A DNA stretch of 64,000 nucleotides from Anaerofilum hominis. GTDB taxonomy: Bacteria > Bacillota > Clostridia > Oscillospirales > Ruminococcaceae. Positions within the stretch are counted from its first letter, which is position 1; the number at the start of each line of letters is the position of its first letter. Below are positions 49,994-58,344 of this stretch, piece by piece. A program made the position numbers and the translations under genes. The notes below the pieces were generated by a model, which had not been told where the DNA came from, searched no databases, and worked only from the letters and a program-made list of their open reading frames with translations. Where the stretch lies: contig NZ_JACONZ010000001.1 of assembly GCF_014287275.1 (NCBI RefSeq), positions 186,001 through 250,000 of the forward strand, given 5' to 3'.

Positions 49994-50920
49994 ATGATTT
50001 TAAGCGTCAGCCGCCGCACGGATATCCCCGCTTTTTATGCGGACTGGTGGTATCGCCGGGTGGATGAGGGCTTTGTGCTGGTGCCGGATCCCTATGACCC
50101 GCAGCACATCAGCAGGGTCACCCTTTCGCCCTCTGCCGTCGACTGTATCGTCTTTTGGAGCAAAGACCCTGCGCCGATGCTGCCCCGCCTGTCTGAATTG
50201 GACGCCAGAGGATATCTTTACTATTTCACTTTCACCATCACCGGCTGGGGAACCGCACTGGAGCCCGGCACGCCCGATACGGCCGCTGCCATCGACACGT
50301 TCCGCACCCTCTCCGGCCTGTTGGGGCCCGCAAGGGTAGACTGGCGTTTTGACCCCATCCTGCTGGGCGGGGAGCGGACGCCGAAACGGGTGGTAAAGCA
50401 GTTTGCGCGGCTCTGCGCGCAGCTGGCGCCGCTGACTACCCGCTGTATCCTCAGCTTTGCCGATCCCTATGCCCATCTGGACAAAAGCCTGCCGCGGCCG
50501 CCGGACGACGGGCAGATCAGGGACACAGCCGCCCTGCTGGCCCCGGTCGCAAAGCGGTACGGCCTGCCGCTCTTCACCTGCGCCGAGCGCGCTGATCTAT
50601 CGTCTTTCGGCATCCAAAAAGGGGCCTGCATCGACCCGGACAAGATATCCCGCCTGCTGGGATGCGCGCTGGAGGCGGTCAAAGACCCCGGGCAGCGCAA
50701 AGCGTGCGGCTGTGTCCAAAGCGTGGACGTCGGCGTCTATGACACCTGTCCGGGCGGCTGCAGGTATTGCTACGCCACACCTCATCCCGCTGCGGCAGCG
50801 CGGCGATACCAAGCTCATGACCCCGCCGCCCCCATGCTGACAGGCTGGCCCCGCGGGGACGAAAAGATCACCGACCGGCCCATGCCGCCGCTGAGCGGCG
50901 GGCAGCTCACTCTGTGGTGA
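49994..50920 (+). CDS. DUF1848 family protein with C-terminal Cys-x3-Cys-x2-Cys
   Basis: A 308-residue DUF1848 protein. It begins MILSVSRRTDIPAFYADWWYRRVDEGFV, includes CIVFWSKDPAPMLPRL and YYFTFTITGWG, and has WRFDPILLG near residue 118, a pattern related to radical SAM-like barrels. Near the C-terminus the cysteines at 252, 256 and 259 (CPGGCRYCYA), with Cys238 and 240 before them, look like an iron-sulfur site placed at the end rather than the start of the protein. Substrate unknown. The ATG at 49994 has GGGAGGG. It overlaps the convergent MGMT-like gene by 14 nt. Confidence 0.88.
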   Translation: MILSVSRRTDIPAFYADWWYRRVDEGFVLVPDPYDPQHISRVTLSPSAVDCIVFWSKDPAPMLPRLSELDARGYLYYFTFTITGWGTALEPGTPDTAAAIDTFRTLSGLLGPARVDWRFDPILLGGERTPKRVVKQFARLCAQLAPLTTRCILSFADPYAHLDKSLPRPPDDGQIRDTAALLAPVAKRYGLPLFTCAERADLSSFGIQKGACIDPDKISRLLGCALEAVKDPGQRKACGCVQSVDVGVYDTCPGGCRYCYATPHPAAAARRYQAHDPAAPMLTGWPRGDEKITDRPMPPLSGGQLTLW

Positions 50921-51248
50921 GACGCTTTTCCGGGCCGCCGGTCAGCCAGCCGCAGCGCTCCAGATCCACCCGGCCGTCTGGCAAAAAGAATACGCCCTCC
51001 GCTTCCAGCAGGCGCCGCTGTTCCCCCTCGCCGCCAAAAGCAAAACCGCTGCAGAGCGAGCCGTCGCGGAAAACGACGCGATGGCAGGGGATGACCCCCT
51101 GTTCCGGGTTGCGGTGCAGCGCAAACCCCACCCCGCGCGCGCCGCGCGGATTGCCCGCCAGCATCGCCACCTGCCCATAAGAGGCCACGCTGCCGCGCGG
51201 GATCTGTTTCACCACCTCATAGATGCGCTGCGTAAAGGCTGAAGCCAT
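50907..51248 (-). CDS. MGMT family (alkyltransferase-like) protein
   Basis: A 113-residue protein consisting of the DNA-binding domain of methylguanine methyltransferases: FTQRIYEVVKQIPRGSVASYGQVAMLAGNPRGARGVGFALHRNP then VIPCHRVVFRDGSL. The acceptor Cys of PCHRV is present, so unlike alkyltransferase-like proteins with a Trp replacement it might repair O6-alkylguanine, but the N-terminal domain is absent. I use the ATG ending at 51248, with GGAGGATC. It faces the DUF1848 gene tail to tail. Confidence 0.9.
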   Translation of the reverse strand: MASAFTQRIYEVVKQIPRGSVASYGQVAMLAGNPRGARGVGFALHRNPEQGVIPCHRVVFRDGSLCSGFAFGGEGEQRRLLEAEGVFFLPDGRVDLERCGWLTGGPEKRLTTE

Positions 51249-51352
51249 AAAGATCCTCCTCTTTTTGCAGCGGCCGCCCCTGTCCCTGCGGCCGCCGTCA
51301 ATTTTCAGTATATTCAAAACAGCAGATCAACTGTGGAAAGGCAGCGAAAACC

Positions 51353-51772
51353 ATGGAATACAAGGTGGACGACCGACAGCTCAGCGCCGCCCTTTTTATC
51401 CCTTTTGCGAACAGGGTATGGCCCGGGGAATATGACCCGGAGCAGACCCAGGCCGCGTTGTCGAGGACCATAAACCTGACCGCTTATGACGGCAAGGCTC
51501 TCGTGGGCTGCCTGCGCATCCTCTCCGACGGGTACTATTTTGGAACGATCACAGAGCTGCTTGTCCTCCCCTCCCATCAAAGGCAGGGCATTGGAAGCGA
51601 ACTTCTCCGGCTTGCGCGGCAGCACGCGCCCACCCTGCTGTATTTTGGCGCGCAGCCCGGGGCGGAAGCCTTTTATGAAAAAAACGGGTGTCAAAAAGGC
51701 CTGCAGGCCTATGTGATAGAAAAAGGACCCAAACCCATCCCGCCTGCAGGCGGGCGGGACAGCGGAACATAA
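51353..51772 (+). CDS. GNAT family N-acetyltransferase
   Basis: A 139-residue acetyltransferase-like protein. The acetyl-CoA binding signature is ITELLVLPSHQRQGIGSELLRLARQHAP near residues 66-92, with the start DGKALVGCLRILSDGYYFGTI and the C-terminal YFGAQPGAEAFYEKNGCQKGLQAYVIEK. Substrate is not predictable. It lies about 100 nt after the divergent MGMT gene and 26 nt before the PfkB kinase, likely in one transcript with it. Confidence 0.88.
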   Translation: MEYKVDDRQLSAALFIPFANRVWPGEYDPEQTQAALSRTINLTAYDGKALVGCLRILSDGYYFGTITELLVLPSHQRQGIGSELLRLARQHAPTLLYFGAQPGAEAFYEKNGCQKGLQAYVIEKGPKPIPPAGGRDSGT

Positions 51773-51798
51773 AACGAAACAGATTGGATGGATCAGGA

Positions 51799-52701
51799 AT
51801 GAAAAAGACGCTTGTCATCGGCTCCACCGTTGCCGACGTGATCGTGCGGGTAGACCACCTGCCGCGCACCGGCGAGGATCTCGACATTGACGCTCAGTCC
51901 CTGTCGCTGGGCGGCTGCGCTTACAACGTGTACCATGCGCTGGAGCTGTTCGGCTCGCCCGCGCTGCTCTTTTCGCCGGTGGGCACCGGCATCTACGGGG
52001 ATTTTGTCTTTCACAGCCTGGCCGCCGCGGATATCCGCAGCGCGGCGCCCCGGGTGACGGAGGAAAACGGCTGCTGCTACTGCTTTGTTGAGCCGGACGG
52101 CGAGCGCACCTTTGTGTGCCGCTACGGGGCGGAATATCTCTTCCGGCGGGAGTGGTTCGACGCCCTGCCCCAGCAGGAGATCGGCGGGGTGTATCTCTGC
52201 GGGCTGGAGGTGGAGCGGTCCAGCGGCGATCTGCTGATCGATTATCTGGAACAGCACCCGGAGTTCGACCTCTATTTTGCCCCCGGCCCCCGCATCGGCA
52301 GCATCCCCGCCGAACGGCTGGAGCGGCTGTTCCGCCTGCGGCCGCTGATCCATCTGAACGCCGGCGAGGCGCTGACGGTCACCGGCTGCAGCAACCTGCA
52401 CCGGGCGGTAAAAAGCCTTTGCGCCGCCACCCGCGGCCGGGTGGTGGTCACGCTCGGGGCGCGCGGCGTGATCTGCGCCGAGGGCGAAACGATCACCGAG
52501 GTCCCCGGCAGGCCAGCAAAGGTGCAGGACACCATCGGCGCCGGCGACTCCCATATCGGCGCGATGATCGCCGGCCTCGCGCGCGGGCTCTCTTTTGCGC
52601 AGGCAGCCTCCAACGCCAACGTTTTTGCCGCCGCAGTCGCCTCGAACCCCGGCGCGATCTTGCCCCGTGAAGTGTTTGAAAGTCTCTGTTTTGAATTTTG
52701 A
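51799..52701 (+). CDS. PfkB family carbohydrate kinase
   Basis: A 300-residue ribokinase-like kinase. Signature 1 appears as SLSLGGCAYNVYHALELFG near residue 35 and signature 2 as KVQDTIGAGDSHIGAMIAGLARG near residue 245, with the catalytic Asp in GAGD. The middle MNGELT-like region includes FAPGPRIGSIPAERLERLF and HLNAGEALTVTG. It phosphorylates a sugar or nucleoside; which one cannot be said. The ATG at 51799 has GGATCAGGA, and the frame extends upstream into the GNAT gene without coding character. Confidence 0.92.
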   Translation: MKKTLVIGSTVADVIVRVDHLPRTGEDLDIDAQSLSLGGCAYNVYHALELFGSPALLFSPVGTGIYGDFVFHSLAAADIRSAAPRVTEENGCCYCFVEPDGERTFVCRYGAEYLFRREWFDALPQQEIGGVYLCGLEVERSSGDLLIDYLEQHPEFDLYFAPGPRIGSIPAERLERLFRLRPLIHLNAGEALTVTGCSNLHRAVKSLCAATRGRVVVTLGARGVICAEGETITEVPGRPAKVQDTIGAGDSHIGAMIAGLARGLSFAQAASNANVFAAAVASNPGAILPREVFESLCFEF

Positions 52702-53167
52702 ACCGTCCTGCGCCGGCCGGACGCGTGGAAGCGGGGCCCTTTTCCGCCTGTTCCTTTGAGCCGGGGCGGACAGACCGCACCCGCCGCAAAAAGCCTCTCC
52801 CAGCCAAAACAGCCGCGCTGCGGCTGTTTTTTATTGCGGAACGCAGCGGAACATCAGGCGCTCTGTGCGCATCCGGCTTTCCGCCGCCGCCCCGCCGCGG
52901 TGATTCTGATTTTTGGCATACAACGCGGTGAAATGCAAAAAAGCGCCTGATCGGACTGAGTTGGCGGCCGCGCTCCGCTGCGGGGCGTCAAGACCGCCGG
53001 CGTCCGGGGCGACGGCAAAAAGCGGCTGAACAGGGCTTTCTGCGTCGGAGGCTGCGCAGGTTCACCGCGCCCGCCTGCGCCGGAGGGCAGACAGGCGAAA
53101 CAGCCCGTTTTCTGAAAAGTCTGCCGGGGAGAAAAGCCGCCTCTTTGGGACCGGCCTTTCTCCCCTC
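52702..53167. other. Gene-free region of about 465 nt
   Basis: It holds the terminator at 52806-52832 followed by a short motif (CGGAACGCAGCGGAACA) that recurs after the terminator near 56706. The rest is GC-rich with no supported frame. Confidence 0.55.
52806..52832 (+). terminator. Terminator of the GNAT-PfkB unit
   Basis: AAAACAGCCGC and GCGGCTGTTTT form an 11-bp stem with a 3-nt loop and a TTTTTT run. Confidence 0.88.
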
Positions 53168-53518
53168 TCAGGTGCGGGGCTGGTCCCCTGTCTCTTCCGG
53201 GCCGTTTTTCATCTCCGCGTGGATCATAAAGCTCAACAGCGCCCGCAGCAGGATGATGGCCCCCAGCACCAGCAGCTCCTGAAAACTGCGCACCTGGACA
53301 GTCTTTAAGATCTCCGCCGCCATCTTGAATTCCAACCCCGTGGCCATCCCGTTGGCCAGCTCAAATTTGACCGCGTACCGCTTGCCGCGGATGCCCAGCA
53401 GGGTGACCAGATAATGAAAAAAAGCTTTCAGGACCGCTACCGTGACGACAAAAATACCGATCAATTCCGTGGCCGCAATGATGGGCGGCAGGACCAGTTC
53501 TATCAGATTTTCCAGCAT
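53168..53518 (-). CDS. DUF1622 family membrane protein
   Basis: A 116-residue DUF1622 membrane protein with three hydrophobic parts (about residues 8-30, 35-52 and 80-100): LPPIIAATELIGIFVVTVAVLKAFFHYLV, then a polar FELANGMATGLEFKMAAEILKTV and SFQELLVLGAIILLRALLSFMIH. Function unknown. Start chosen at the ATG ending at 53518, with a TAAAGGAGCG site; an extension of 12 codons lacks one. It stands alone. Confidence 0.9.
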   Translation of the reverse strand: MLENLIELVLPPIIAATELIGIFVVTVAVLKAFFHYLVTLLGIRGKRYAVKFELANGMATGLEFKMAAEILKTVQVRSFQELLVLGAIILLRALLSFMIHAEMKNGPEETGDQPRT

Positions 53519-53978
53519 AAGCGCTCCTTTACCGCCCGGCTGCGCCGGGCACATGGGTTTACTGTCGTTCTATCTTACCCCATTTTTCGCGTTTTGAAAA
53601 GCCCTCTCCCCGCGCCAAAACGGAAAAGCCCTCTGATGCTTTTTCTTTTGAGGGGCCGGTGAGGGGCCGGAAGAGCGCAGGAACCAAAGATTTGGCCCTT
53701 TTTAAGGGATGCGCCCTCCCCCTTTTTCTCTCACCCCTGCAGGGGGGAACCCAGTCACCTGCCCGTACAGCTCCTTACAAAAAAACAGCCCTGCGGAAGC
53801 TGTTTCCCGCAGGGCTGTTTCACTTTTTCGACGCAGGAACATTACCGCACGCAAAGGCTCTCTTCCCTTTTTGCGGCGCTTTTCGCCGCAAAAGTACCGG
53901 GACATATTCCCGAGATCACATAGGCCCCAGCTCCCTCTTCTCTGGGACAAAGGGGGGACGCTCTGGCCCTGAACGCTT
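53519..53978. other. Gene-free region between DUF1622 and anti-sigma genes
   Basis: About 460 nt with the bidirectional terminator 53779-53827 at its centre. Short frames across 53659-54001 are not supported. Confidence 0.55.
53779..53827. terminator. Terminator of the sigma/anti-sigma operon
   Basis: A 14-bp stem AAACAGCCCTGCGG with its complement around a 10-nt loop, A-run on the left and TTTTT on the right, so active on the minus strand and possibly on both. Confidence 0.85.
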
Positions 53979-54806
53979 TTAATCCTCGACGCGCGCCACA
54001 CTGCGGGCCATTTTCAGGATCTCTTCTTCCGTGAGATGGCCAAACAGCATAAACGCCCGGTCTCCATTGTCCCATATCAGGGTCGCGCGGCCATTTTTCA
54101 GGGTGAGATAAGCGGGGCTGCCGTCCAGTTCCAGCTCTTTGTAAACCGCGTCCTCGGTGTCAAAGGCGACCACCCCTTCAACGGAACGCTGCTCTTCAAA
54201 CATCAGGAACGGGCCATTGTAATAGATGCGCTCCTCCTCCGGGATCGCGTCCTCGGTGCCCCATTTCTCGATCAGAGCCTGACGGCGCTGCTCAAACTCC
54301 GCATACGCCTTTTCGTCCACATACTCCAGGTGGTAAAAAAAGTCGTATTCTTCTTTTCTCTCCCGCAACACGAATCCGCGCGGCACAAAAGACGGCTCGT
54401 AGTGATAATCCCCTTCCGATATCATGCGCCCGCGGACTTTCTCGTCCGCAGCGGTGACCTGCACCTGGGTGTACTCGTCGTTGTGGGTGACAAAATACTC
54501 GTACAACTGGGCCCGGACCCCTTTTACTGAAAGCGCCGCCGTGAGGGCGGTGATCACCACGATCAGGATCATGGCCGCCCGCTTGGCCACCCGGTTCCAG
54601 AAGAGAAGCCTTTTTTGGCGTTCCGCGTCCCGCCCGATCTCTTCGATGGAGGCCAAAAACGCCTGAGAGTACTCGGGTCCGGGCGCGGCTTCATACTTTT
54701 TGCGCACCTCGGCCGCCTGCTCTGCGGCGATCTGGCCGGCCGCGCGGGCCAGCAGCGCCTCAAAATCGGCTGCGCTGTTATTCTGTGGTCTGTGCAAAAC
54801 CGGCAC
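53979..54806 (-). CDS. Putative anti-sigma factor (DUF4367-type membrane protein)
   Basis: A 275-residue single-pass membrane protein. The cytoplasmic N-terminus (residues 1-70, EALLARAAGQIAAEQAAEVRKKYEAAPG) is followed by one helix (about 76-95, AMILIVVITALTAALSVKG) and an ectodomain resembling DUF4367 (residues 115-275, with FVPRGFVLRE, YVDEKAYAEFE and GSPAYLTLKNGRATLIWDNGDRAFML). Its start overlaps the sigma gene by 29 nt, the usual arrangement of an ECF sigma factor and its inhibitor. The start is GTG with a close AGGGAG site, or possibly a TTG three codons later. Signal sensed is unknown. Confidence 0.85.
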   Translation of the reverse strand: MPVLHRPQNNSAADFEALLARAAGQIAAEQAAEVRKKYEAAPGPEYSQAFLASIEEIGRDAERQKRLLFWNRVAKRAAMILIVVITALTAALSVKGVRAQLYEYFVTHNDEYTQVQVTAADEKVRGRMISEGDYHYEPSFVPRGFVLRERKEEYDFFYHLEYVDEKAYAEFEQRRQALIEKWGTEDAIPEEERIYYNGPFLMFEEQRSVEGVVAFDTEDAVYKELELDGSPAYLTLKNGRATLIWDNGDRAFMLFGHLTEEEILKMARSVARVED

Positions 54807-55350
54807 CTCCCTTCTCTCTCAGCATGGGGATCAATTTCTGCTTTGCCCGATGGATGCGCACCGAGACATTGGACACCGTCATGCCCAACGCTTTTGCGAT
54901 CTCTGCCTCTGTGTAGCCGTTGGCATACTTGAGCAGAAGCGGCGCCTGATACTCCGGCTTAAGGGTGCGGATGGCGGCAAGCAGCGCCTCATAGCTGTCC
55001 TGGCGCAGCACCGTCTCCTCCGGCCCGGGGGCGGAGTCCTCCAACTGAAAAAGCGTATCCTCATCGTCGATCTCCACCACCTGCGCCCGTTTGTGCTTGC
55101 GCAGGGCGGAGATCGCGGTGTTTTTCACGATAGTAACGAAATAATTGAAAGATTTGTTACAATCTATCTCCCCTATTTTATCCAGATTTCTGGCAAGGGA
55201 AAGAAAGGCGTCGTGCAGAGCGTCCTCCGCCAGGGCGTCGTCGTGTAAAATTTCCCGGGCATAGTAAAAGCCCATCTTGTTATACTTGAGATATGCCTCT
55301 TCAAACTTGCTCTTTTGTTCCGGCGTATCGAACACCATGATCGGCAGCAC
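54778..55350 (-). CDS. ECF-type RNA polymerase sigma factor
   Basis: A 190-residue sigma70-family (ECF) factor. Region 2 is KMGFYYAREILHDDALAEDALHDAFLSLARNLDKI with NYFVTIVKNTAISALRKHKR (residues 27-88), and region 4 is LKPEYQAPLLLKYANGYTEAEIAKALGMTVSNVSVRIHRAKQKL (about 130-173). It likely directs transcription of envelope or stress genes and is held by the downstream membrane anti-sigma. The GTG ending at 55350 has GGGGGG upstream. The small ORF upstream (55396-55542) may be in the same transcript. The target promoters are not visible here. Confidence 0.93.
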   Translation of the reverse strand: MLPIMVFDTPEQKSKFEEAYLKYNKMGFYYAREILHDDALAEDALHDAFLSLARNLDKIGEIDCNKSFNYFVTIVKNTAISALRKHKRAQVVEIDDEDTLFQLEDSAPGPEETVLRQDSYEALLAAIRTLKPEYQAPLLLKYANGYTEAEIAKALGMTVSNVSVRIHRAKQKLIPMLREKGGAGFAQTTE

Positions 55351-55395
55351 TGCCCGCCCCCCTTTTGCGCCCTGTTCACCCGGCTTTGCCGCGCC

Positions 55396-55542
55396 TCAGC
55401 GGCCGGAGACCTGTCTTGTGGCGATCTTTTTCCCGTAGCAGTCCTTATAGACGGGGTTCTCCCGCTGCGCTTTCTCCCGTGCCCTGCCGCGCAGCGGCCG
55501 GCGCAGTAAGATCTGCGCAATGGTCTTTTTTTCCTGTTCCAT
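55396..55542 (-). CDS. Possible small basic protein (48 aa) preceding the sigma gene
   Basis: This short frame starts MEQEKKTIAQILLRRPLRGR and ends in KIATRQVSGR, with a GGGAGC site 6 nt before the ATG and just 45 nt before the sigma factor start. The promoter at 55642-55670 reads through it. The peptide is basic, with no membrane segment and no known family; a leader peptide or regulator is possible. The frame continues upstream without a start that has a ribosome site. Coding status needs comparison with relatives. Confidence 0.5.
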   Translation of the reverse strand: MEQEKKTIAQILLRRPLRGRAREKAQRENPVYKDCYGKKIATRQVSGR

Positions 55543-55641
55543 TGATCCGCTCCCATGCGGCGCAGACGCGATACCCGGCCGCTTGCCGGGGCCGTTTTTT
55601 CTCCGCGCGGCCGCCCTGCGCCCCTGACGATAGTTTGGGTT

Positions 55642-55670
55642 ATTATAGCATAGATCCGGCCCTGCCGCAA
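55642..55670 (-). promoter_or_regulatory. Promoter of the small ORF-sigma-anti-sigma operon
   Basis: Minus-strand TTGCGG (55665-55670), 17-nt spacer, TATAAT (55642-55647) with TG one base before the -10 (extended). Confidence 0.65.
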
Positions 55671-55681
55671 CCGAAGCGCCG

Positions 55682-55710
55682 TTGAAATGCGCGCCGATCC
55701 GTGCTATACT
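55682..55710 (+). promoter_or_regulatory. Promoter of the Mrp ATPase gene
   Basis: TTGAAA (55682-55687), 17-nt spacer, TATACT (55705-55710) with TG before the -10. It is back to back with the sigma operon promoter. Confidence 0.75.
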
Positions 55711-55802
55711 GACAAAGCATACTGCCCGCGCGGCGGGCAGGCGCAGAGCCGCACGCACACCTGTAAAGCTCTGCCACTATACAGAAAAGAGGTATCGTTT
55801 TT

Positions 55803-56645
55803 ATGAGCGAAGGCTGCACCCATAACTGTGAGACCTGCAGCGAAGCCTGTGCTTCCCGCGAGGGGGGCGCGCCGCAGGACCTGCACGAGGCGGCAAATCC
55901 CAACAGCAACATCAAAAAAGTGATCGGCGTTGTCAGCGGCAAGGGCGGCGTCGGCAAAAGCCTGGTCTGCAGCATGCTGGCGGTGGAAATGCGCCGCCGC
56001 GCCTGCAATACGGCCATCCTGGACGCGGACATCACCGGCCCCTCCATCCCCAAGATGTTTGGGCTGAAGACCCGTGCGGTGGGCAGCGAACTGGGCATCC
56101 TGCCCGTCGAGACCCGCACCGGCGTAAAGGTGATGTCGGTCAACCTGCTGCTGGAGCATGAGACCGACCCGGTGGTATGGCGCGGCCCGGTGATCGCGGG
56201 CACCGTGACCCAGTTCTGGACCGACGTGGTCTGGGGCGATGTGGACTACATGTTCGTGGACATGCCCCCGGGCACCGGCGACGTGGCGCTGACGGTGTTT
56301 CAGTCCCTGCCGGTCGATGGCATCGTGATCGTGGCCAGCCCGCAGGATCTGGTATCCATGATCGTGGAAAAGGCCGTCAAGATGGCCGGGCTGATGAACG
56401 TGCCGATTTTGGGCCTGGTCGAAAACATGAGCTATTTCACCTGCCCGGACTGCGGCAAAAAGATCTCGGTCTTTGGGGAATCCCACATTGATGAGATCGC
56501 CGCCGCTTACAAGGTCCCCGTGCTGGGTAAGCTTCCCATTGACCCGGGCCTTGCCAAGCAGTGCGACATGGGCGTGATCGAGGCCTTTGAGGGCAATTAT
56601 CTTGCCGACGGCGTCCAGGCGCTGGAAGATCTGCTGAAAAAATAA
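55803..56645 (+). CDS. Mrp/NBP35 family iron-sulfur carrier ATPase
   Basis: A 280-residue P-loop protein of the Mrp/ApbC/NBP35 group that helps insert iron-sulfur clusters. The N-terminus holds a Cys cluster (CTHNCETCSEAC, residues 5-16). The deviant Walker A is IGVVSGKGGVGKSLVCSMLA around 42-61, then AILDADITGPSIPKMFG and VDMPPGTGDVALTVFQ, and near the C-terminus a CPDCGKK pair (about 217-220) for the bridging cluster. Length and motifs fit. Site GAAAAGAGG lies before the ATG. Ends at a strong terminator. Confidence 0.93.
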   Translation: MSEGCTHNCETCSEACASREGGAPQDLHEAANPNSNIKKVIGVVSGKGGVGKSLVCSMLAVEMRRRACNTAILDADITGPSIPKMFGLKTRAVGSELGILPVETRTGVKVMSVNLLLEHETDPVVWRGPVIAGTVTQFWTDVVWGDVDYMFVDMPPGTGDVALTVFQSLPVDGIVIVASPQDLVSMIVEKAVKMAGLMNVPILGLVENMSYFTCPDCGKKISVFGESHIDEIAAAYKVPVLGKLPIDPGLAKQCDMGVIEAFEGNYLADGVQALEDLLKK

Positions 56646-56919
56646 AAGCTCCGTATAAAAAAGAGACGGCCAAACAGCGATCGCTGGGGCCGTCTCTTTT
56701 TTATACGGAAGCGCAGCGGAACAGTAAAAACCCATCCGCTTCCAGCTTTTCACGGCAGCTGTGCCGCGGCAGCGCCCAAAGGCTGCTTTTTATTGCTGTA
56801 TCGAAAAAAGGACTGGTCCTACTGGCCCCGGCCTTTCATCTCCGCGGGACGACCGGGGCAATGGCTGAAAAACGGTCCCCGCTTTTCACTCACACCACTT
56901 TCCAGTCCGCCGCGGCTGT
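56646..56919. other. Intergenic region after Mrp
   Basis: About 270 nt. After the terminator, the motif CGGAAGCGCAGCGGAACA matches one after the terminator at 52832. The remainder shows only short unsupported frames and a TTTTTATTGCTGTATCGAAAAAAGG stretch. Confidence 0.5.
56653..56706. terminator. Long terminator hairpin after Mrp
   Basis: A stem of about 20 bp (GTATAAAAAAGAGACGGCC with its complement) around an AACAGCGATCGCTG-like loop. A/T runs on both sides; it can stop transcription from both directions. Confidence 0.9.
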
Positions 56920-58245
56920 TCACTCAACACGCCAATAGGCCACGCTGTAGGGCGGCAGTTCGCTGCCGCCTCCAAAGTCGTGCATCGCGCCGCTGATGAG
57001 ATCGACTGCCCGGCCGGCGCCCGCGTCAAAATGCATGGTCGCCGGCGCGCTGTCGGCGTTTACCGCTACCAGGACCCGCTCTCCCTGCGCCTGCCGCTGG
57101 AAGATGAGCTGCCGGGGCATGATCTGGATGTTTTTGTAATCCCCGCAGGTGAGCGCCGCGCTGTTTTTGTGCGCTGCGCTGAGCCTGGCCAAAAAGGCGG
57201 TGAGTTCGTTTTTCTGCGGTGCGTCAAAAGCCGGGCGCAGGTTTTCATCCCCGCCGGGGCGCTTTTCCCCCTCGGCGCCCCACTCGCTGCCATAGTACAG
57301 GCAGGGAATGCCCGGCATGGCGAAAAGCAGCCCATAAATGCAGGGCAGCTGCCGTTTATCGCTCAAAAGGCTGGCGATGCGGGACACGTCGTGATTGTCC
57401 ACAAAGTTGAACAGGTGCTTGCCGCGGTAAAGCGTCCAGTTCTCCGGCCCAAACTGCCGCGCCAGCGAGTGCGCGATCTCAAACATATTGCCGCTGTTGA
57501 AGCTGGAATGCAGCCCTTTATAACACTCGTAGTTGGTGGCCGAGTGCAGCATATCCGGCTGCACCAGCCGGTTGTAATCCCCGTGGATCATCTCTCCCAC
57601 CAGGAAGAAATCCGCCTTGCGCCCGTCGCAGAACGCCCGCAGGCGGCGCAGAAAATGCTCCGGCAGGAGATAGGCCACGTCCAGGCGCAGCCCGTCGATC
57701 TCAAACGCGCTGATCCAGCCCTCCACACATCCCAGCAGGTGATCCACCACCTCCGGGTTGTCGAGGTTCAGCTTGACCAGATCGTAATTTCCCTCCCAGC
57801 CCTCGTACCACAGACCGTCGTGATAGGGGCTGTCGCCCTCAAAATTGAGATGGAACCAGCTCGCATAGCGGGATTCCCGGCGGTGCTGCAGCACGTCCTG
57901 AAAAGCCCAGAACCCACGGCCCACATGGTTAAACACGCCGTCCAGCACCACCCGCACGCCCGCGGCATGCAGCGCCGCGCAGACCTGTGCAAAAGCGTCA
58001 TCGCCGCCCAGCCGGCAGTCGACATGGGCATAATCCCTGGTATTATAGCCGTGGGTATCACTTTCAAACACCGGCGAAAAGTAGACTGCGTCCGCGCCCA
58101 GCGCGGTCAGGTGGGGGATCCAGTCCCGCACTTTCAGGATACGGTCCCGCGTCACGCCGTCGTTCTGCCAGGGCGCTCCGCAAAACCCCAGCGGGTAGAT
58201 CTGATAAAAGACGCTCTTTTCATACCAGGCCATGAAATTCCTCAT
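56920..58245 (-). CDS. GH13 alpha-amylase/alpha-glucosidase family protein
   Basis: A 441-residue glycoside hydrolase of family 13 without a signal peptide, so cytoplasmic. The barrel regions are AVYFSPVFESDTHGYNTRDY, region I VRVVLDGVFNHVGRG, region II EIDGLRLDVAYLL (nucleophile Asp near residue 195), region III FFLVGEMIHGDYN (acid/base Glu near 222) and region IV FVDNHDVSRIAS. Probably acts on maltodextrins (neopullulanase/cyclomaltodextrinase-like). A typical site precedes the ATG. It stands alone between Mrp and the DUF2974 gene. Confidence 0.94.
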   Translation of the reverse strand: MRNFMAWYEKSVFYQIYPLGFCGAPWQNDGVTRDRILKVRDWIPHLTALGADAVYFSPVFESDTHGYNTRDYAHVDCRLGGDDAFAQVCAALHAAGVRVVLDGVFNHVGRGFWAFQDVLQHRRESRYASWFHLNFEGDSPYHDGLWYEGWEGNYDLVKLNLDNPEVVDHLLGCVEGWISAFEIDGLRLDVAYLLPEHFLRRLRAFCDGRKADFFLVGEMIHGDYNRLVQPDMLHSATNYECYKGLHSSFNSGNMFEIAHSLARQFGPENWTLYRGKHLFNFVDNHDVSRIASLLSDKRQLPCIYGLLFAMPGIPCLYYGSEWGAEGEKRPGGDENLRPAFDAPQKNELTAFLARLSAAHKNSAALTCGDYKNIQIMPRQLIFQRQAQGERVLVAVNADSAPATMHFDAGAGRAVDLISGAMHDFGGGSELPPYSVAYWRVE

Positions 58246-58344
58246 TTCCGGGGCCCCAAAAGGCGGGCCGCTGTTTTCTTGTTATTCAGTATACCACACT
58301 TTTTACCCGCTTCATTCCCCGCAGGGGAGATCCCCGGCAAAATA

